Assembly (NCBI GenBank): GCA_963753815.1
Contig: CAVWDU010000003.1
Coordinates: 806,001-870,000 of the forward strand
Origin: CAVWDU01 sp963753815
Lineage (GTDB): Bacteria > Pseudomonadota > Gammaproteobacteria > Pseudomonadales > Halieaceae
Length of the DNA: 64,000 bases
Direction of reading: 5' to 3'
Of this stretch, positions 17,372-26,236 are shown one piece after another. Made by a program: the position numbers and the translations under genes. The first letter of the stretch is position 1, and the number at the start of each line of letters is the position of its first letter. The notes under the pieces are model-generated. The model ran no database searches. It saw only the letters and a program-made list of their open reading frames with translations, and was not told where the DNA came from.

Positions 17372-17905
17372 ATGTTACTGCGCAGCGTTATCGGTGTAAC
17401 CGCCGCCATCCTGTCAACCGCGAGCCTCGCCAGCTGCCCGTCCTATCTCGACCACTCGATGCGTAAACTGCATTCCAAGGACGACATCAATTTCTGCGAG
17501 GACTTTGCCGATAAACCGCTCCTGGTCGTGAACACGGCCAGCCACTGCGGCTACACACCCCAATTCAAGGGGCTGGAAGCACTCTACCAGAAGTACCGCG
17601 AACGCGGCCTCGCCGTGGTCGGCTTCGCCAGTAACGATTTCCGGCAGGAGGATGCCGACGAAGCCAATGCGGCCAAGGTATGTCGCGTGAATTATGGCGT
17701 TACGTTCACCATGGTGGCGCCCAGCCATGTCAAAGGCGATGACGCCAACCCCGTATTCCGTGAAATAAACGGCCAGAGCCAGGCGCCGTCCTGGAACTTC
17801 AACAAGTACGTGATCGACCGCGAGGGCAAGGTGGTGCAGCACTTCGGCAGCAACACGACCCCCGACAGCAAGGTGCTGGAAGCGGCAATCGAGAGCGTTC
17901 TGTAA
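17372..17905 (+). CDS. Glutathione peroxidase family protein, exported
   Basis: A thiol peroxidase with an N-terminal signal peptide (LLRSVIGVTAAILSTASLAS). It has 177 residues. The catalytic Cys is at 59 in NTASHCGYTPQFKGLE, and the family motif WNFNKYVIDREGKV lies near 150. The usual FPCNQF block reads FASNDFRQED. GGGAGAAG is 4 bp upstream of the ATG. Periplasmic peroxide or lipid-peroxide removal would suit an aerobic phototroph that meets light-driven oxidative stress (inference). Confidence 0.9.
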   Translation: MLLRSVIGVTAAILSTASLASCPSYLDHSMRKLHSKDDINFCEDFADKPLLVVNTASHCGYTPQFKGLEALYQKYRERGLAVVGFASNDFRQEDADEANAAKVCRVNYGVTFTMVAPSHVKGDDANPVFREINGQSQAPSWNFNKYVIDREGKVVQHFGSNTTPDSKVLEAAIESVL

Positions 17906-17997
17906 CACCAGCGGTCCGTTGCCAAGCCGATGATGGCCTACCACACACGACCGCGGCACGGGCCTTGTCGCGCCGCGTGTGATACGGGACGCAGCTG

Positions 17998-19545
17998 ATG
18001 CCCGATACGCCCCACACCTCCAGCCGGGAGCCGACACCCGGCACCCGCTTCCTGGTCTTTGGTGCCTCCGGCTACATCGGCACCAACCTGGTGCCCTTCC
18101 TGGTAGCCCGGGGCTTTGCCGTGAAGGCCGCAGCCCGCAACGTCGACGTGTTGCGCTCGCGTGACTGGCCCGGGGTCACCCTCTGCCAGGCGGACGCTCT
18201 CGACCCGGACTCGCTGCCAGGCGCGCTGGCCGACGTCGACGTGGCTTTCTACCTCGTCCACTCGATGGCTGCAGGGAAAGCCTTTGGTCAACTGGACCTG
18301 CAGGCCGCGGATGTGTTCGCAGCGGCGGCCGCCAGGGCCGGTATCAAGCGGATAGTCTACCTCGGCGGACTGGTGCCCGAGGGCGCTGCCGGCGAGCACA
18401 TCACGTCCCGCCGAGATACCGGTGTAGCCCTGCGGCAGGGCGCTGTCCCGGTCACGGAGGTACGCGCGGGCATTATCATCGGCCCGGGTTCGGCGGCCTT
18501 CGAGGTCATGCGTGACCTGGCCCTGAACCTGCCCCTTATGGTGACTCCGCGCTGGGTGCGGGCACTTTCACCGCCCATCGCGCTGGAAAACCTGCTCACC
18601 TATCTGCTGGGCGTCGCAACCAGCCCACAGGCTGCCGGCGGGATTTATGATGCCGCCGGCCCCGAGCGCGTGACCTATGAGGATATGATGAAGCAGGTCG
18701 CGGCGCTGGCCGGCAAGCGCCCGCCGCTGATCATCCCCGTACCGGTGCTGTCGCCGACACTGTCGTCCTACTGGCTCGGGCTGGTCACAGCGGTGCCCCC
18801 GGATATCGCCAAGGCCCTGATCGGCGGCCTCAAGCACGACTTCGATGCCGACGATGCCGCACTGAGGTCGCTGGTACCGCAGCGGCTTCTCACCGTCGCC
18901 GAGGCCGTGGAGGCTGCATACACCGCGGAGAAGTCGCACCTCACCCAGGCACGCTGGACCGAGGGGGCCTTCGACCTGCGCGGCTTCCGCCACGATGTCG
19001 CCTTTTACGCCAAAAAAGCCGGCGGCACGGCCGTGGCCGAGACCTCCCCGGCCGCCGTGTGGGAGCAGGTCATCCGTATCGGCGGTCACAACCGCTACTA
19101 CTATATGAACGGCCTCTGGACCCTTCGCGAATTCATGGACTGGTGCGTCAGGGGAGCGGGGTTTTGCCGTGGCCGCCGCGACCCCGACGCGCTGAGGCTG
19201 GGCGATGTGATCGACTACTGGACAGTCATCGGCATCGAGCCCGAACGTCACCTGACCCTGTATTTCGGCATGAAGGCGCCCGGATCGGGAATACTCGAAT
19301 TCGACCTCCAGCCACTGGAAGGCGGACGGACGCAGATCACCATCACCGCCTACTGGCATCCCCGCGGTGTGTGGGGCCTGCTGTACTGGTATACGCTGGT
19401 GCCGGCCCACCTGTTCCTGTTTCGCGGCTGGACTCGCACCATCGCCCATAGGGCAGAGCAGGGCATACTGCCACCGCCCGATCCCTACTACCTGCCCGCC
19501 GGGGAGGGCGCGAACCGCGGCACCGGGGAAGGCCGATCATCATGA
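17998..19545 (+). CDS. NAD(P)-binding SDR-like protein with C-terminal DUF2867 domain
   Basis: A 515-residue, two-domain protein. The N-terminal atypical short-chain dehydrogenase has the glycine motif FGASGYIGTNL at 20-30, DVAFYLVHSMAAG and a DAAGPERVTYEDMM segment. From about residue 310 a DUF2867-like SRPBCC domain follows (ARWTEGAFDLRGF, GLWTLREFMDW, GDVIDYWTVIGIEP), ending in a hydrophobic WGLLYWYTLVPAHLFLF stretch that could attach to the membrane. The substrate is unknown. It overlaps the next gene by 4 bp (ATGA), which implies a coupled pair. Confidence 0.85.
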   Translation: MPDTPHTSSREPTPGTRFLVFGASGYIGTNLVPFLVARGFAVKAAARNVDVLRSRDWPGVTLCQADALDPDSLPGALADVDVAFYLVHSMAAGKAFGQLDLQAADVFAAAAARAGIKRIVYLGGLVPEGAAGEHITSRRDTGVALRQGAVPVTEVRAGIIIGPGSAAFEVMRDLALNLPLMVTPRWVRALSPPIALENLLTYLLGVATSPQAAGGIYDAAGPERVTYEDMMKQVAALAGKRPPLIIPVPVLSPTLSSYWLGLVTAVPPDIAKALIGGLKHDFDADDAALRSLVPQRLLTVAEAVEAAYTAEKSHLTQARWTEGAFDLRGFRHDVAFYAKKAGGTAVAETSPAAVWEQVIRIGGHNRYYYMNGLWTLREFMDWCVRGAGFCRGRRDPDALRLGDVIDYWTVIGIEPERHLTLYFGMKAPGSGILEFDLQPLEGGRTQITITAYWHPRGVWGLLYWYTLVPAHLFLFRGWTRTIAHRAEQGILPPPDPYYLPAGEGANRGTGEGRSS

Positions 19546-20312
19546 GCGAAAAACTTCCCGGCTTCATCCCCCGCGAGCTGCGTCAACTGGCCCGCTTCGT
19601 ACCCCTTCGTGGCTGGGACGTCATCGACTGGAAACCGCTGCTGGGCTCATTGAGGGAGGTCTCCTGGCGCTATGTCAGCGGCAACGGCGTCGCCACGCTG
19701 CGCAAGGAAACAGCCCGACAGTGCCCATCGATAGCCTACGCCAGGTCGCTGCGGAGAGCCGATCCGCTGTGGGCGTCGGAGCAGGCGGCGAGCCGGCGGC
19801 GTCACGGTGACGACATACTGCGGCTGTACTTCGCCCAGTGGCTGGTCGATGCGGGCCTTTTCATCGACCTGCGCTCATCGCGGTTCGGCATCATTGACGA
19901 TCAACTCACCTTCGCGCCCAGCGGTTTATGGATAAGGCTGCGCCCTGACTTTCGCGAAGGCATGGTCGCACTCTACCGGTCGTTTTACGCCGACAACGAC
20001 GCGGCCTTCGACGACGCGCTGAGGCAGATGGGGATGATCAAACCAGGATTGTCGGCGGCCGCCGAGGCACAGCTCAAACAACTGCTGTTCGACCACTTCG
20101 GTATCGACCAGCGCGAGCAGCAGTTCTCGATCGATGCCTTCAAGGCGTCGTTCGACGAGTTGTTCGCATTTTTTATCGAGCATGAGTACAAGCTGCACAG
20201 CGACTTCGTCTGGGTGGGCTTCTACCTGATTACGCTGTACCTCACCCTCGAGGAGGGTGGGGCCGCCCACGATACCCGCAGCATTTGCGCCGAAGAGCTG
20301 CTGCAGGCGTGA
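19542..20312 (+). CDS. Conserved hypothetical protein coupled to the SDR/DUF2867 gene
   Basis: 256 residues, not recognised. It starts MSEKLPGFIPREL at an ATG overlapping the upstream stop codon. It is mostly helical, soluble, with no signal peptide. The middle contains WIRLRPDFREGMVALYRSFY and the end FFIEHEYKLHSDFVWVGF. The strict overlap indicates that it works with, or is translated together with, the oxidoreductase before it. Confidence 0.7.
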   Translation: MSEKLPGFIPRELRQLARFVPLRGWDVIDWKPLLGSLREVSWRYVSGNGVATLRKETARQCPSIAYARSLRRADPLWASEQAASRRRHGDDILRLYFAQWLVDAGLFIDLRSSRFGIIDDQLTFAPSGLWIRLRPDFREGMVALYRSFYADNDAAFDDALRQMGMIKPGLSAAAEAQLKQLLFDHFGIDQREQQFSIDAFKASFDELFAFFIEHEYKLHSDFVWVGFYLITLYLTLEEGGAAHDTRSICAEELLQA

Positions 20313-20481
20313 ACCCCTCACGAAAACACGCGCGCCGCGGCAATCGGCTCGCCGCCAGGGCTTGGAATTCAGCGACCGCTCCATACCAATGCCGCAGTCG
20401 ACGGTGCCCAGCGCCTCTGTGGTTTATCGGCAGCTCCAGCCGGGGTCAAGACCTCCTTCTGCGGCACTGGCGCCAGCCCGG

Positions 20482-21894
20482 TTAAACACCGAATATCTTG
20501 CGCACATAGGCATTCGCCATCTTGCCGCCGGGATCGAGCGCGCGCCGGACTGCCTGGAAATCCTGCCAGTGGCGCGGGTACAGGCCAGCCAGCCGATCGG
20601 CATCGAGTGTGTGCAGCTTGCCCCAGTGGGGACGCCCCTCGTAGCGCCAGAAGATTTTCTCGATCTCGGCGAACGGCGCCCGGTGGTCCAGGTCGCCATA
20701 CTGGTGGATGGATATCGAGCAACCCTCGCGCCCCTCGAACATCGACAACCAGATATCGTCCGCCGCGGTATAGCGGTACTCGATGGGAAAACTCAACGGG
20801 ATGTCCTGCGTGGCGATGGTCGCCATGATCTCTCGCAGGCACGCGGGGCCCGCCTCGGCTGGAACGGTGTACTCCATCTCGCGGAAGCGAACCACCCGCA
20901 CGTGTGGGAACACCCGGTAGGACGGACCGGTACGCACGGTATCGGCGGCCCCCAGCAGCATCCGGTTGATCACCGCGTCATAGAGACCCTCGCCCACCAC
21001 CGGCAACCATGACACAGCGTCGAACAGGGTGCGCAACGTATTGACCGCCTGCGGGTCCTCCTCACCACGATGACTGTCACCGGGGCTGGCGATATCCGTG
21101 GCCACGGTGATGCACGCGGACGCGTACGGAATCGCGAACAGCTCGAAATGACGATGCGCTTCCACGCGGCGGTCGATATCGTCCAGCACGTCTTCGAGCG
21201 TCTCTATCCGGTTGACCTCGGTCAGGTCGTAGGCGGGCTCGTTCTGCAGGGTAAACTCGGAGACGATACCGAGTGACCCGACGCTGGCCAGGGTGGCCCG
21301 GAAGATGTCGCTGTTCGTGGTCTCATTGCACTCGAGCAGCCCGCCTTGCGGGGTGGCCAGTTTCAGGCCGGTGACGTAGCCGCCCATCGCCTTGAATGCC
21401 GAACCGGTGGCATGCACCGAGTTGACGATCGCACCACCGAGTGCCGGGTAGTCCATATCGGGCATGTTGGGCAGCGCCTGTCCCACGCCATCGAGCAGCG
21501 CACCGATGGCATGAATGCGCGTACCGGCCCGCAGCGTGGCCCGGAGCGTTTGCGGGTCGTGTCCCACCATTCCCTGCAGGCGCTCTGTTGCGATCAGCGT
21601 GTCGTCCGTCGGCACCGCCGCACTGAACGAGTGGCCGGCACCGACCGCGCGCACAACACCGCGGGCGTCACGCAGTGCATCCACCAGTTCCGACTCCGTC
21701 GCCGGCGCCCGTCGCCATTGCGGCCGACAGGACTGATTGCCCGCCCAGTTGATCCACGGAAGTGGCTGTCCGGGCTCGTAATCCAGCGGCGACTGCGGCA
21801 CCTGACGCCCGTCGCGGCCGCAGCCCGCGAGGCCACCCGCGGCGGTTGCCACCCCGACGGCCATCGCCGTGCGCACGAAATCACGCCGCCTCAT
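20482..21894 (-). CDS. Tat-exported FAD-dependent lactone-oxidase-like oxidoreductase
   Basis: 470-residue flavoprotein of the VAO / D-arabinono-1,4-lactone oxidase (ALO) family. The N-terminus has a twin-Arg signal (RRRDFV) and a lipobox LAGC at 22-25, so it is probably a Tat-exported lipoprotein. FAD-binding VGAGHSFS at 84-91 includes His88, the family site of covalent flavin attachment. The C-terminal ALO domain ends RPHWGKLHTL ... ALDPGGKMANAYVRKIFG. The ATG overlaps the stop of the upstream cytochrome c gene (ATGA), so it may pass electrons from an aldono-lactone or alcohol to that cytochrome. The substrate is unknown. Confidence 0.9.
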   Translation of the reverse strand: MRRRDFVRTAMAVGVATAAGGLAGCGRDGRQVPQSPLDYEPGQPLPWINWAGNQSCRPQWRRAPATESELVDALRDARGVVRAVGAGHSFSAAVPTDDTLIATERLQGMVGHDPQTLRATLRAGTRIHAIGALLDGVGQALPNMPDMDYPALGGAIVNSVHATGSAFKAMGGYVTGLKLATPQGGLLECNETTNSDIFRATLASVGSLGIVSEFTLQNEPAYDLTEVNRIETLEDVLDDIDRRVEAHRHFELFAIPYASACITVATDIASPGDSHRGEEDPQAVNTLRTLFDAVSWLPVVGEGLYDAVINRMLLGAADTVRTGPSYRVFPHVRVVRFREMEYTVPAEAGPACLREIMATIATQDIPLSFPIEYRYTAADDIWLSMFEGREGCSISIHQYGDLDHRAPFAEIEKIFWRYEGRPHWGKLHTLDADRLAGLYPRHWQDFQAVRRALDPGGKMANAYVRKIFGV

Positions 21895-22226
21895 CCGTCT
21901 TCATTCCCGCTTTCCGGCGCCCCCGCAAGCAGGCGAATCAGTATCCGCAGATCCGCTTCACTGCAGGCACTGCAATAACCCAGTGGCGGCATGCCGCCGA
22001 TACCTTCCACGACATTGACCAGCATGCCGTCTTCGCCCCGCGACCAGGCATCGCGCCAGTCCTCGGGGTAGCCCATGCGAGGGGCGCCGGTGTCCTCCCG
22101 GGCGTGGCACTGAATGCAGTTGATGCCCAGCAGCTCCAGCTGGCGCGCGTCGGCGCCACCCGCCCCCTGTGCGGCGAGTAACAGCAGGACCGGGACGATC
22201 CCCGCGTGACGCGGCGCTGCACTCAA
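21891..22226 (-). CDS. Small periplasmic cytochrome c, c5-like
   Basis: 111-residue class I cytochrome c. It has a signal peptide (RHAGIVPVLLLLAAQGAGG), a haem site CIQCH at 37-41 and an axial Met candidate at 79 in GGMPPLGYCSAC. The late C-x2-C pair (85, 88) is typical of cytochrome c5. The start is a TTG at 22226 that overlaps the stop of the upstream membrane-protein gene (TTGA); its own stop overlaps the oxidoreductase start. Probable role: electron acceptor of the flavoprotein. Confidence 0.85.
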   Translation of the reverse strand: MSAAPRHAGIVPVLLLLAAQGAGGADARQLELLGINCIQCHAREDTGAPRMGYPEDWRDAWSRGEDGMLVNVVEGIGGMPPLGYCSACSEADLRILIRLLAGAPESGNEDG

Positions 22227-22669
22227 CGCATCCAGCCCCGGCGAGCGGCATGGTGCGCAAGCCAGGCGAGCAACAGCGCGATCAGGAAAACAGCCAGCGG
22301 CAGAACCAGCCCCTCCGGACCGAAAAGTTCGAGCCCGCCGGCAATAAAAACCGAGTGAAACACCTGCACCAGGATACCCGCGAGGCACAACAGGAGCATC
22401 GGCAGCGCCCAGCTCTTGCGGAGCAACAGAGCCAGGCAACCCAGACAACCGCTGAACACGGCGATTCCGTAGGCCGCCACCGCCCAGACGGGCAATCCTT
22501 CGTAGTAGGCGCGTTCGGCCGCTGTCAGCTGGCTCAGGTCCATGCCCATCTGGGCAATGAAGGCCGCGACACCGACAAGATTCCAGGCGAGACCAAGACC
22601 ACTGGCAACCCAGAACCAGCGCGGGGGCGTACTGGACTCAACATCGGCTATCACCCTTTCGTCTGTCAC
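22223..22669 (-). CDS. Small integral membrane protein
   Basis: 148 residues with four predicted membrane segments (FWVASGLGLAWNLVGVAAFI; WAVAAYGIAVFSGCLGCLALL; ALPMLLLCLAGILVQVFHSV; LVLPLAVFLIALLLAWLA). The family is not recognised with certainty. The GTG at 22669 was chosen because AGGAG lies 8 bp upstream; in-frame ATGs at 22732 and 22714 lack one. It is the first gene of a strictly overlapping trio with the cytochrome and the flavoprotein. Confidence 0.75.
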   Translation of the reverse strand: MTDERVIADVESSTPPRWFWVASGLGLAWNLVGVAAFIAQMGMDLSQLTAAERAYYEGLPVWAVAAYGIAVFSGCLGCLALLLRKSWALPMLLLCLAGILVQVFHSVFIAGGLELFGPEGLVLPLAVFLIALLLAWLAHHAARRGWMR

Positions 22670-22851
22670 GCCTGTCACTCCTGTCCAACTCGTGAAAAGG
22701 ATAGCAGAAGGCATCAACCCCGGGGCCTGCACCGTTCCCGGCCACCACTCATCTGCTCACCTTGCCCTGACGTATACCCCGCTTTAAACAACGGCGTCCG
22801 GAGCCGTCTCCATGCTCCCGTCACCGGCTCACAGATCCCGACGATGACTCT

Positions 22852-23472
22852 ATGACTGTTCAATGCGCCCAAACGCCGCCGGCCAGGCCCAATCCCCAGG
22901 GCAAGGGGCTGGTCACGGTGCTCAACGACTGGTCCGCCGTGCAACCCCGGCTCGGAGACGTCAAACCGCCGGCGGTGCTGCTGCGTGACTACTGCTTCTC
23001 CGCCCTGGTCCTGGCCGCCCGGTTCAGTTTCCGGCCGCGACCCGGCATGGACTATTTTCTCTACAGTAGCGACAGCCAGTGGTTTCTTTCGCTGATTTCG
23101 CCCGTGGAGTGGGGTAGCGGCGCGCCCGGTACGTTCGTCGCCAATTGCCGGCTGGAACAGGATATGACGTGGCAACTCGAGTTTGCCGATATCGAGCCGG
23201 GCAGCGACGCTCACCTCCGCCTGCAGGCGTTCGTCGACGGCTTCGCAGAGAGCCTTGCCGGCCAGGCATCGCCACAGGCCGCGCTGCCCTACTACGTCAC
23301 CGGGCTGCCTTACTACCAACGCATGCTCGCCACGGGGCTCGCAGTGTCACTGCGCCACAGCATGCAGTCGCTGGACGCCGCGGCCCTGCGCGACCTGGCA
23401 GGCTCCCTGGCGCTGCCGGCTCCCACGGCATTACAGACCCGGGACGTGCGGCAACCGCCGACACAGCCCTAG
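22852..23472 (+). CDS. Hypothetical protein
   Basis: 206 residues, no signal peptide or membrane segment. It begins with a Pro-rich stretch and NPQGKGLVTVLNDW, followed by a segment with PPAVLLRDYCFSALVL, a core of alternating polar and aromatic residues (DYFLYSSDSQWFLSLISP) and a LPYYVTGLPYYQRML block. The family was not recognised. It is convergent with the next gene, 9 bp apart. Confidence 0.65.
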   Translation: MTVQCAQTPPARPNPQGKGLVTVLNDWSAVQPRLGDVKPPAVLLRDYCFSALVLAARFSFRPRPGMDYFLYSSDSQWFLSLISPVEWGSGAPGTFVANCRLEQDMTWQLEFADIEPGSDAHLRLQAFVDGFAESLAGQASPQAALPYYVTGLPYYQRMLATGLAVSLRHSMQSLDAAALRDLAGSLALPAPTALQTRDVRQPPTQP

Positions 23473-23481
23473 CCCGGCCTT

Positions 23482-24690
23482 TCAGGGTATGTCCCGCACC
23501 TTGACTTCGGAATGCAGCGTTTTGTGCACCGGGCAACGGTCGGCGATTTCCAGCAGTCGCCGGCGTTCTTCATCGCTGAGTGAACCCTCGAGTTCAATCC
23601 GGCGTTCAAAATGGTCGATCCTGCCGCTGCCGCTCTCGCAATCCTCGCAATCCCGGGCGTGAATCTTGTCGTGGCGGACCTGCACGGTGGCCGCCTCGAG
23701 GGCAATCCCCTTGCGCGCTGCATACATGTTCAGGGTCATGCTGGTGCAGCTCGCCAGCGCCGCCGCTAGCAAGCCGTAGGGAGAGGGGCCCAGGTTGGCG
23801 CCGCCGACACCGGCCGGCTCATCCGCGGTGAGCGCATGGCCGCCGGCGACGATGCGCGTGGTAAAGCTTCCGGCTCTGGTGGTAGCGACGGTGGCGTCGA
23901 CGGGTGCCGGCGCGGCCTCCGGCTCCTCAAGGGGCGGCAAATACCGCGATGCCCAGGCCGCCAGTACCCGCCCGGCGTAGCGTGAATCCTCAGGCCGACT
24001 GAGCAGGTGGTCAGCGTCGTCCAGGCTCAGGAAGCTTTTCGGGTGCTTCGCCGCGCCGAACAGGATCGAGGCATTATCGATCTCGACCGTAGCGTCCAGC
24101 GGCGCGTGCATTACCAACAACGCCTTGCGCAGCTGCGCCACGTCGGTCGATAGATCGTGAGCCAGCAGGTCGTCCACCATCTCGCGCTTGACCCGGAACA
24201 CCCGGCCGCCAAGATCGACGTCAGCGCTACCACTGCTCTCCAGCTGCTCCAGCGAGCCCGAGAACAGCCGGTGAAGATGGGCGGGCTCGGCGGGCGAGCC
24301 GATCGTGGCCACTGCCACTGCCGAGGGGATGCGACTGGCGGCAGCCAACATCGCAGTGCCGCCCAGCGAATGACCGACCAGCAGCGCCGGTGCCTCATGG
24401 TGTTGCTCGAGGTAGGTGACGGCGGCGAGAAGGTCATCGATGTTGGATGAAAAACTGGTCGCGGCAAAGTCACCCTCGCTCTGTCCGAGCCCGGTAAAAT
24501 CGAACCGCAGGACGGCGATGCCGTGGTCGTTGAGCGCCCGCGACAGGTGAGTGGCGGCCTTGAGGTTTTTCGAACAGGTAAAGCAATGGGCAAACAGGGC
24601 CCACGCCCGGGTATCAGCCGCTGGCAGGTCGAGCAGCCCGGCCAGGTTGTCGCCCTGGGGGTTGCTGAACCGGATACGCTGGGATGGCAT
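23482..24690 (-). CDS. Alpha/beta hydrolase fused to an OsmC domain
   Basis: 402 residues in two domains. At 1-250 is an alpha/beta-hydrolase with FAHCFTCSKNLKAA, elbow GHSLGG and a late DDADHLLS. At about 265-402 is an OsmC/Ohr-like domain with the two redox Cys contexts AAALASCTSMTLNMYA and ADRCPVHKTL. OsmC proteins reduce organic hydroperoxides with these Cys. This fusion is a known proteobacterial architecture. AGGAGA lies 7 bp upstream of the ATG. Confidence 0.9.
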   Translation of the reverse strand: MPSQRIRFSNPQGDNLAGLLDLPAADTRAWALFAHCFTCSKNLKAATHLSRALNDHGIAVLRFDFTGLGQSEGDFAATSFSSNIDDLLAAVTYLEQHHEAPALLVGHSLGGTAMLAAASRIPSAVAVATIGSPAEPAHLHRLFSGSLEQLESSGSADVDLGGRVFRVKREMVDDLLAHDLSTDVAQLRKALLVMHAPLDATVEIDNASILFGAAKHPKSFLSLDDADHLLSRPEDSRYAGRVLAAWASRYLPPLEEPEAAPAPVDATVATTRAGSFTTRIVAGGHALTADEPAGVGGANLGPSPYGLLAAALASCTSMTLNMYAARKGIALEAATVQVRHDKIHARDCEDCESGSGRIDHFERRIELEGSLSDEERRRLLEIADRCPVHKTLHSEVKVRDIP

Positions 24691-24832
24691 TGTGCAGTCT
24701 CCTCATGAGCCTGTTGGTCTGCCTGGAATGGTGTCGGTTTTTTCCCGCGATCGCAAACGCGACCGGACCGTCGCCCAGCCGCCGTGAATGAAGTCCCGCA
24801 CTACGACTCACCGGTAACCCACTTCGGGCGGG

Positions 24833-25210
24833 TCAGTGCCTCAGCTCGGCATAGACACTGTCACCCCACCCGACCAGCACATCATTTTTGAAGACCAGTG
24901 GCGTGGTCTCGTCGCGAGTGGTGTGACCGTCAGAGTGTGTGTGGCGGGTTCGATAAAACAGCACACGGAGCTCTTCGCCGTTACTGTCGAAAGCCTCCGA
25001 ATCGGCGGGCGTCCCCAGTTTGCCGACAACGGTGCTGCGCTCCATGCCAATATCGAGCTGACTTATCACCTCACTGTTTATGCGTTGCTCTTCCTTCCAG
25101 TCCTGATGGCCAATTCGCTCGCCGTTAACGTAGACGCAGCCAGTAGAGGCAACAGTGAGTAAAGTGATCAGCGAAGCGCGGGCGATGGATTTCACGGGGT
25201 TTTTCCTCAT
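24833..25210 (-). CDS. DUF3192-family lipoprotein
   Basis: 125-residue outer-membrane-type lipoprotein. It has a signal ending ASTGC, then the BamE-like domain of DUF3192: INSEVISQLDIGMERSTVV, KLGTPADSEAF, VLFYRTRHTHSDGHTT, TTPLVFKNDVLVGWG. ATG at 25210 gives a normal signal peptide; an upstream ATG at 25276 would precede it with a charged, non-secretory stretch. The function is unknown. Confidence 0.85.
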   Translation of the reverse strand: MRKNPVKSIARASLITLLTVASTGCVYVNGERIGHQDWKEEQRINSEVISQLDIGMERSTVVGKLGTPADSEAFDSNGEELRVLFYRTRHTHSDGHTTRDETTPLVFKNDVLVGWGDSVYAELRH

Positions 25211-25508
25211 AATGAAAATCAGGTATCGGTGCCTTGGTGGCAGTCGGGAGTATGATTGACTGATCGTCTCGTGCATTCAATCGGTGGTGTGGTTATCCAT
25301 CGTGTTTCACTAACGTTCTATCGTTTAGCAGCGCCCGCGCCTGCTTCGTGGGTGAGTTCCAAGAAAGCAAGGCAACAGGATTTTGGTTCAACAGGCGGGA
25401 ACTGCGACAGATCAACAAGCCCGGTCGACAGAATCAGCGAGGGTGTCTCCTCTCGACAGGGTTTTTACTGTCCAATACTTTTGAGCTGCCGGTGACGATG
25501 ATGCGCGT
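25211..25508. other. Noncoding stretch of about 300 bp
   Basis: No convincing gene in any frame. The base composition is lower in GC than the neighbours, and it should hold the promoter of the DUF3192 gene. No clear hairpin terminator or repeat was seen. Confidence 0.5.
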
Positions 25509-25829
25509 TCAGTTGGCCTGAAGCGGGGCCCAGGTCTCGACTGCGAGCGGGACCTCGAGGACGTTGCTGGCCTCCCTGGCGGGTTGACCGATCATCTCGT
25601 CATACGCCGAGCTGTGGCGAAGCGTCAGGGTACTGATCGCCAGGCCTTCCAGTACTTCGCGAGCCGCGTTGAGCGAGTGACGCCGCAGGATACGGCCGTC
25701 ATTCTCAGCGACCAGCGCTTCGCCGTCGTCGAGTTTTACCAGCACCTGGTAGAGTGCCAGTTCCAGTGAATGAATGACCAGCGCAACGGGTTCATCCCGC
25801 TGCTGCAGGTCTTGCAGTGTGATTTTCAC
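25509..25829 (-). CDS. DUF6482-like small protein
   Basis: 106 residues, cytoplasmic, matching the pattern of DUF6482 proteins: a short acidic N-terminus, LELALYQVLVKLDDGE, LRRHSLNAAREVLEG and LRHSSAYDEMIGQP. GTG start at 25829 with GGGGAG 8 bp upstream. The function is unknown. Confidence 0.75.
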   Translation of the reverse strand: MKITLQDLQQRDEPVALVIHSLELALYQVLVKLDDGEALVAENDGRILRRHSLNAAREVLEGLAISTLTLRHSSAYDEMIGQPAREASNVLEVPLAVETWAPLQAN

Positions 25830-26044
25830 CGGTAGTGCTCCCCGATTGACATGACGCCACCCGGGCCGGCCCGGTGCGTCAACATGTCGCCGCCCGCCTC
25901 CGTTGCTGCGGGTCGCGATCGCCGTGCTACTGTAGCGCGATTCCCCGCCCGCGTTAAGCCGCTGCGGTCAAGAGACGCACCGGCGGGGGTGATCGCCCCG
26001 GGCGCGACGCGCGTAACTATACCCATCAAACGTAAGGACCTGGC

Positions 26045-26215
26045 ATGAGTGGTACCGTCACAACCGGCCCGAAACCGCCGGCAAGCCCACGACCTGGCGA
26101 GGCCGCAGGCACTTACCCGCGTCCCCCATGCCGCGGTTGCGTTGCCAGCTGCCCGCACTACGAGCGCTGCCATGGCCGGCCCTGGCGTTACCCGGTAGAC
26201 GATCGCTCTGATTGA
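26045..26215 (+). CDS. Small Cys-rich protein upstream of cryptochrome
   Basis: 56 residues. After a Pro-rich N-terminus comes CRGCVASCPHYERC, that is four Cys spaced C-x2-C-x3-C-x5-C, followed by HGRPWRYPVDD. The spacing would suit a small zinc or iron-sulfur site, but a fold is not recognised. AAGGA lies 6 bp before the ATG and the gene ends 21 bp before the cryptochrome start, so the two are probably one transcript. It is below the size limit of most gene finders. Confidence 0.6.
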   Translation: MSGTVTTGPKPPASPRPGEAAGTYPRPPCRGCVASCPHYERCHGRPWRYPVDDRSD

Positions 26216-26236
26216 GCCCACGATCAGGGAGACACA

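Noticed and set aside
25256..25495. Open frame in the gap before the DUF6482-like gene
   Set aside because: No ribosome binding site, no family pattern and atypical composition; treated as noncoding.
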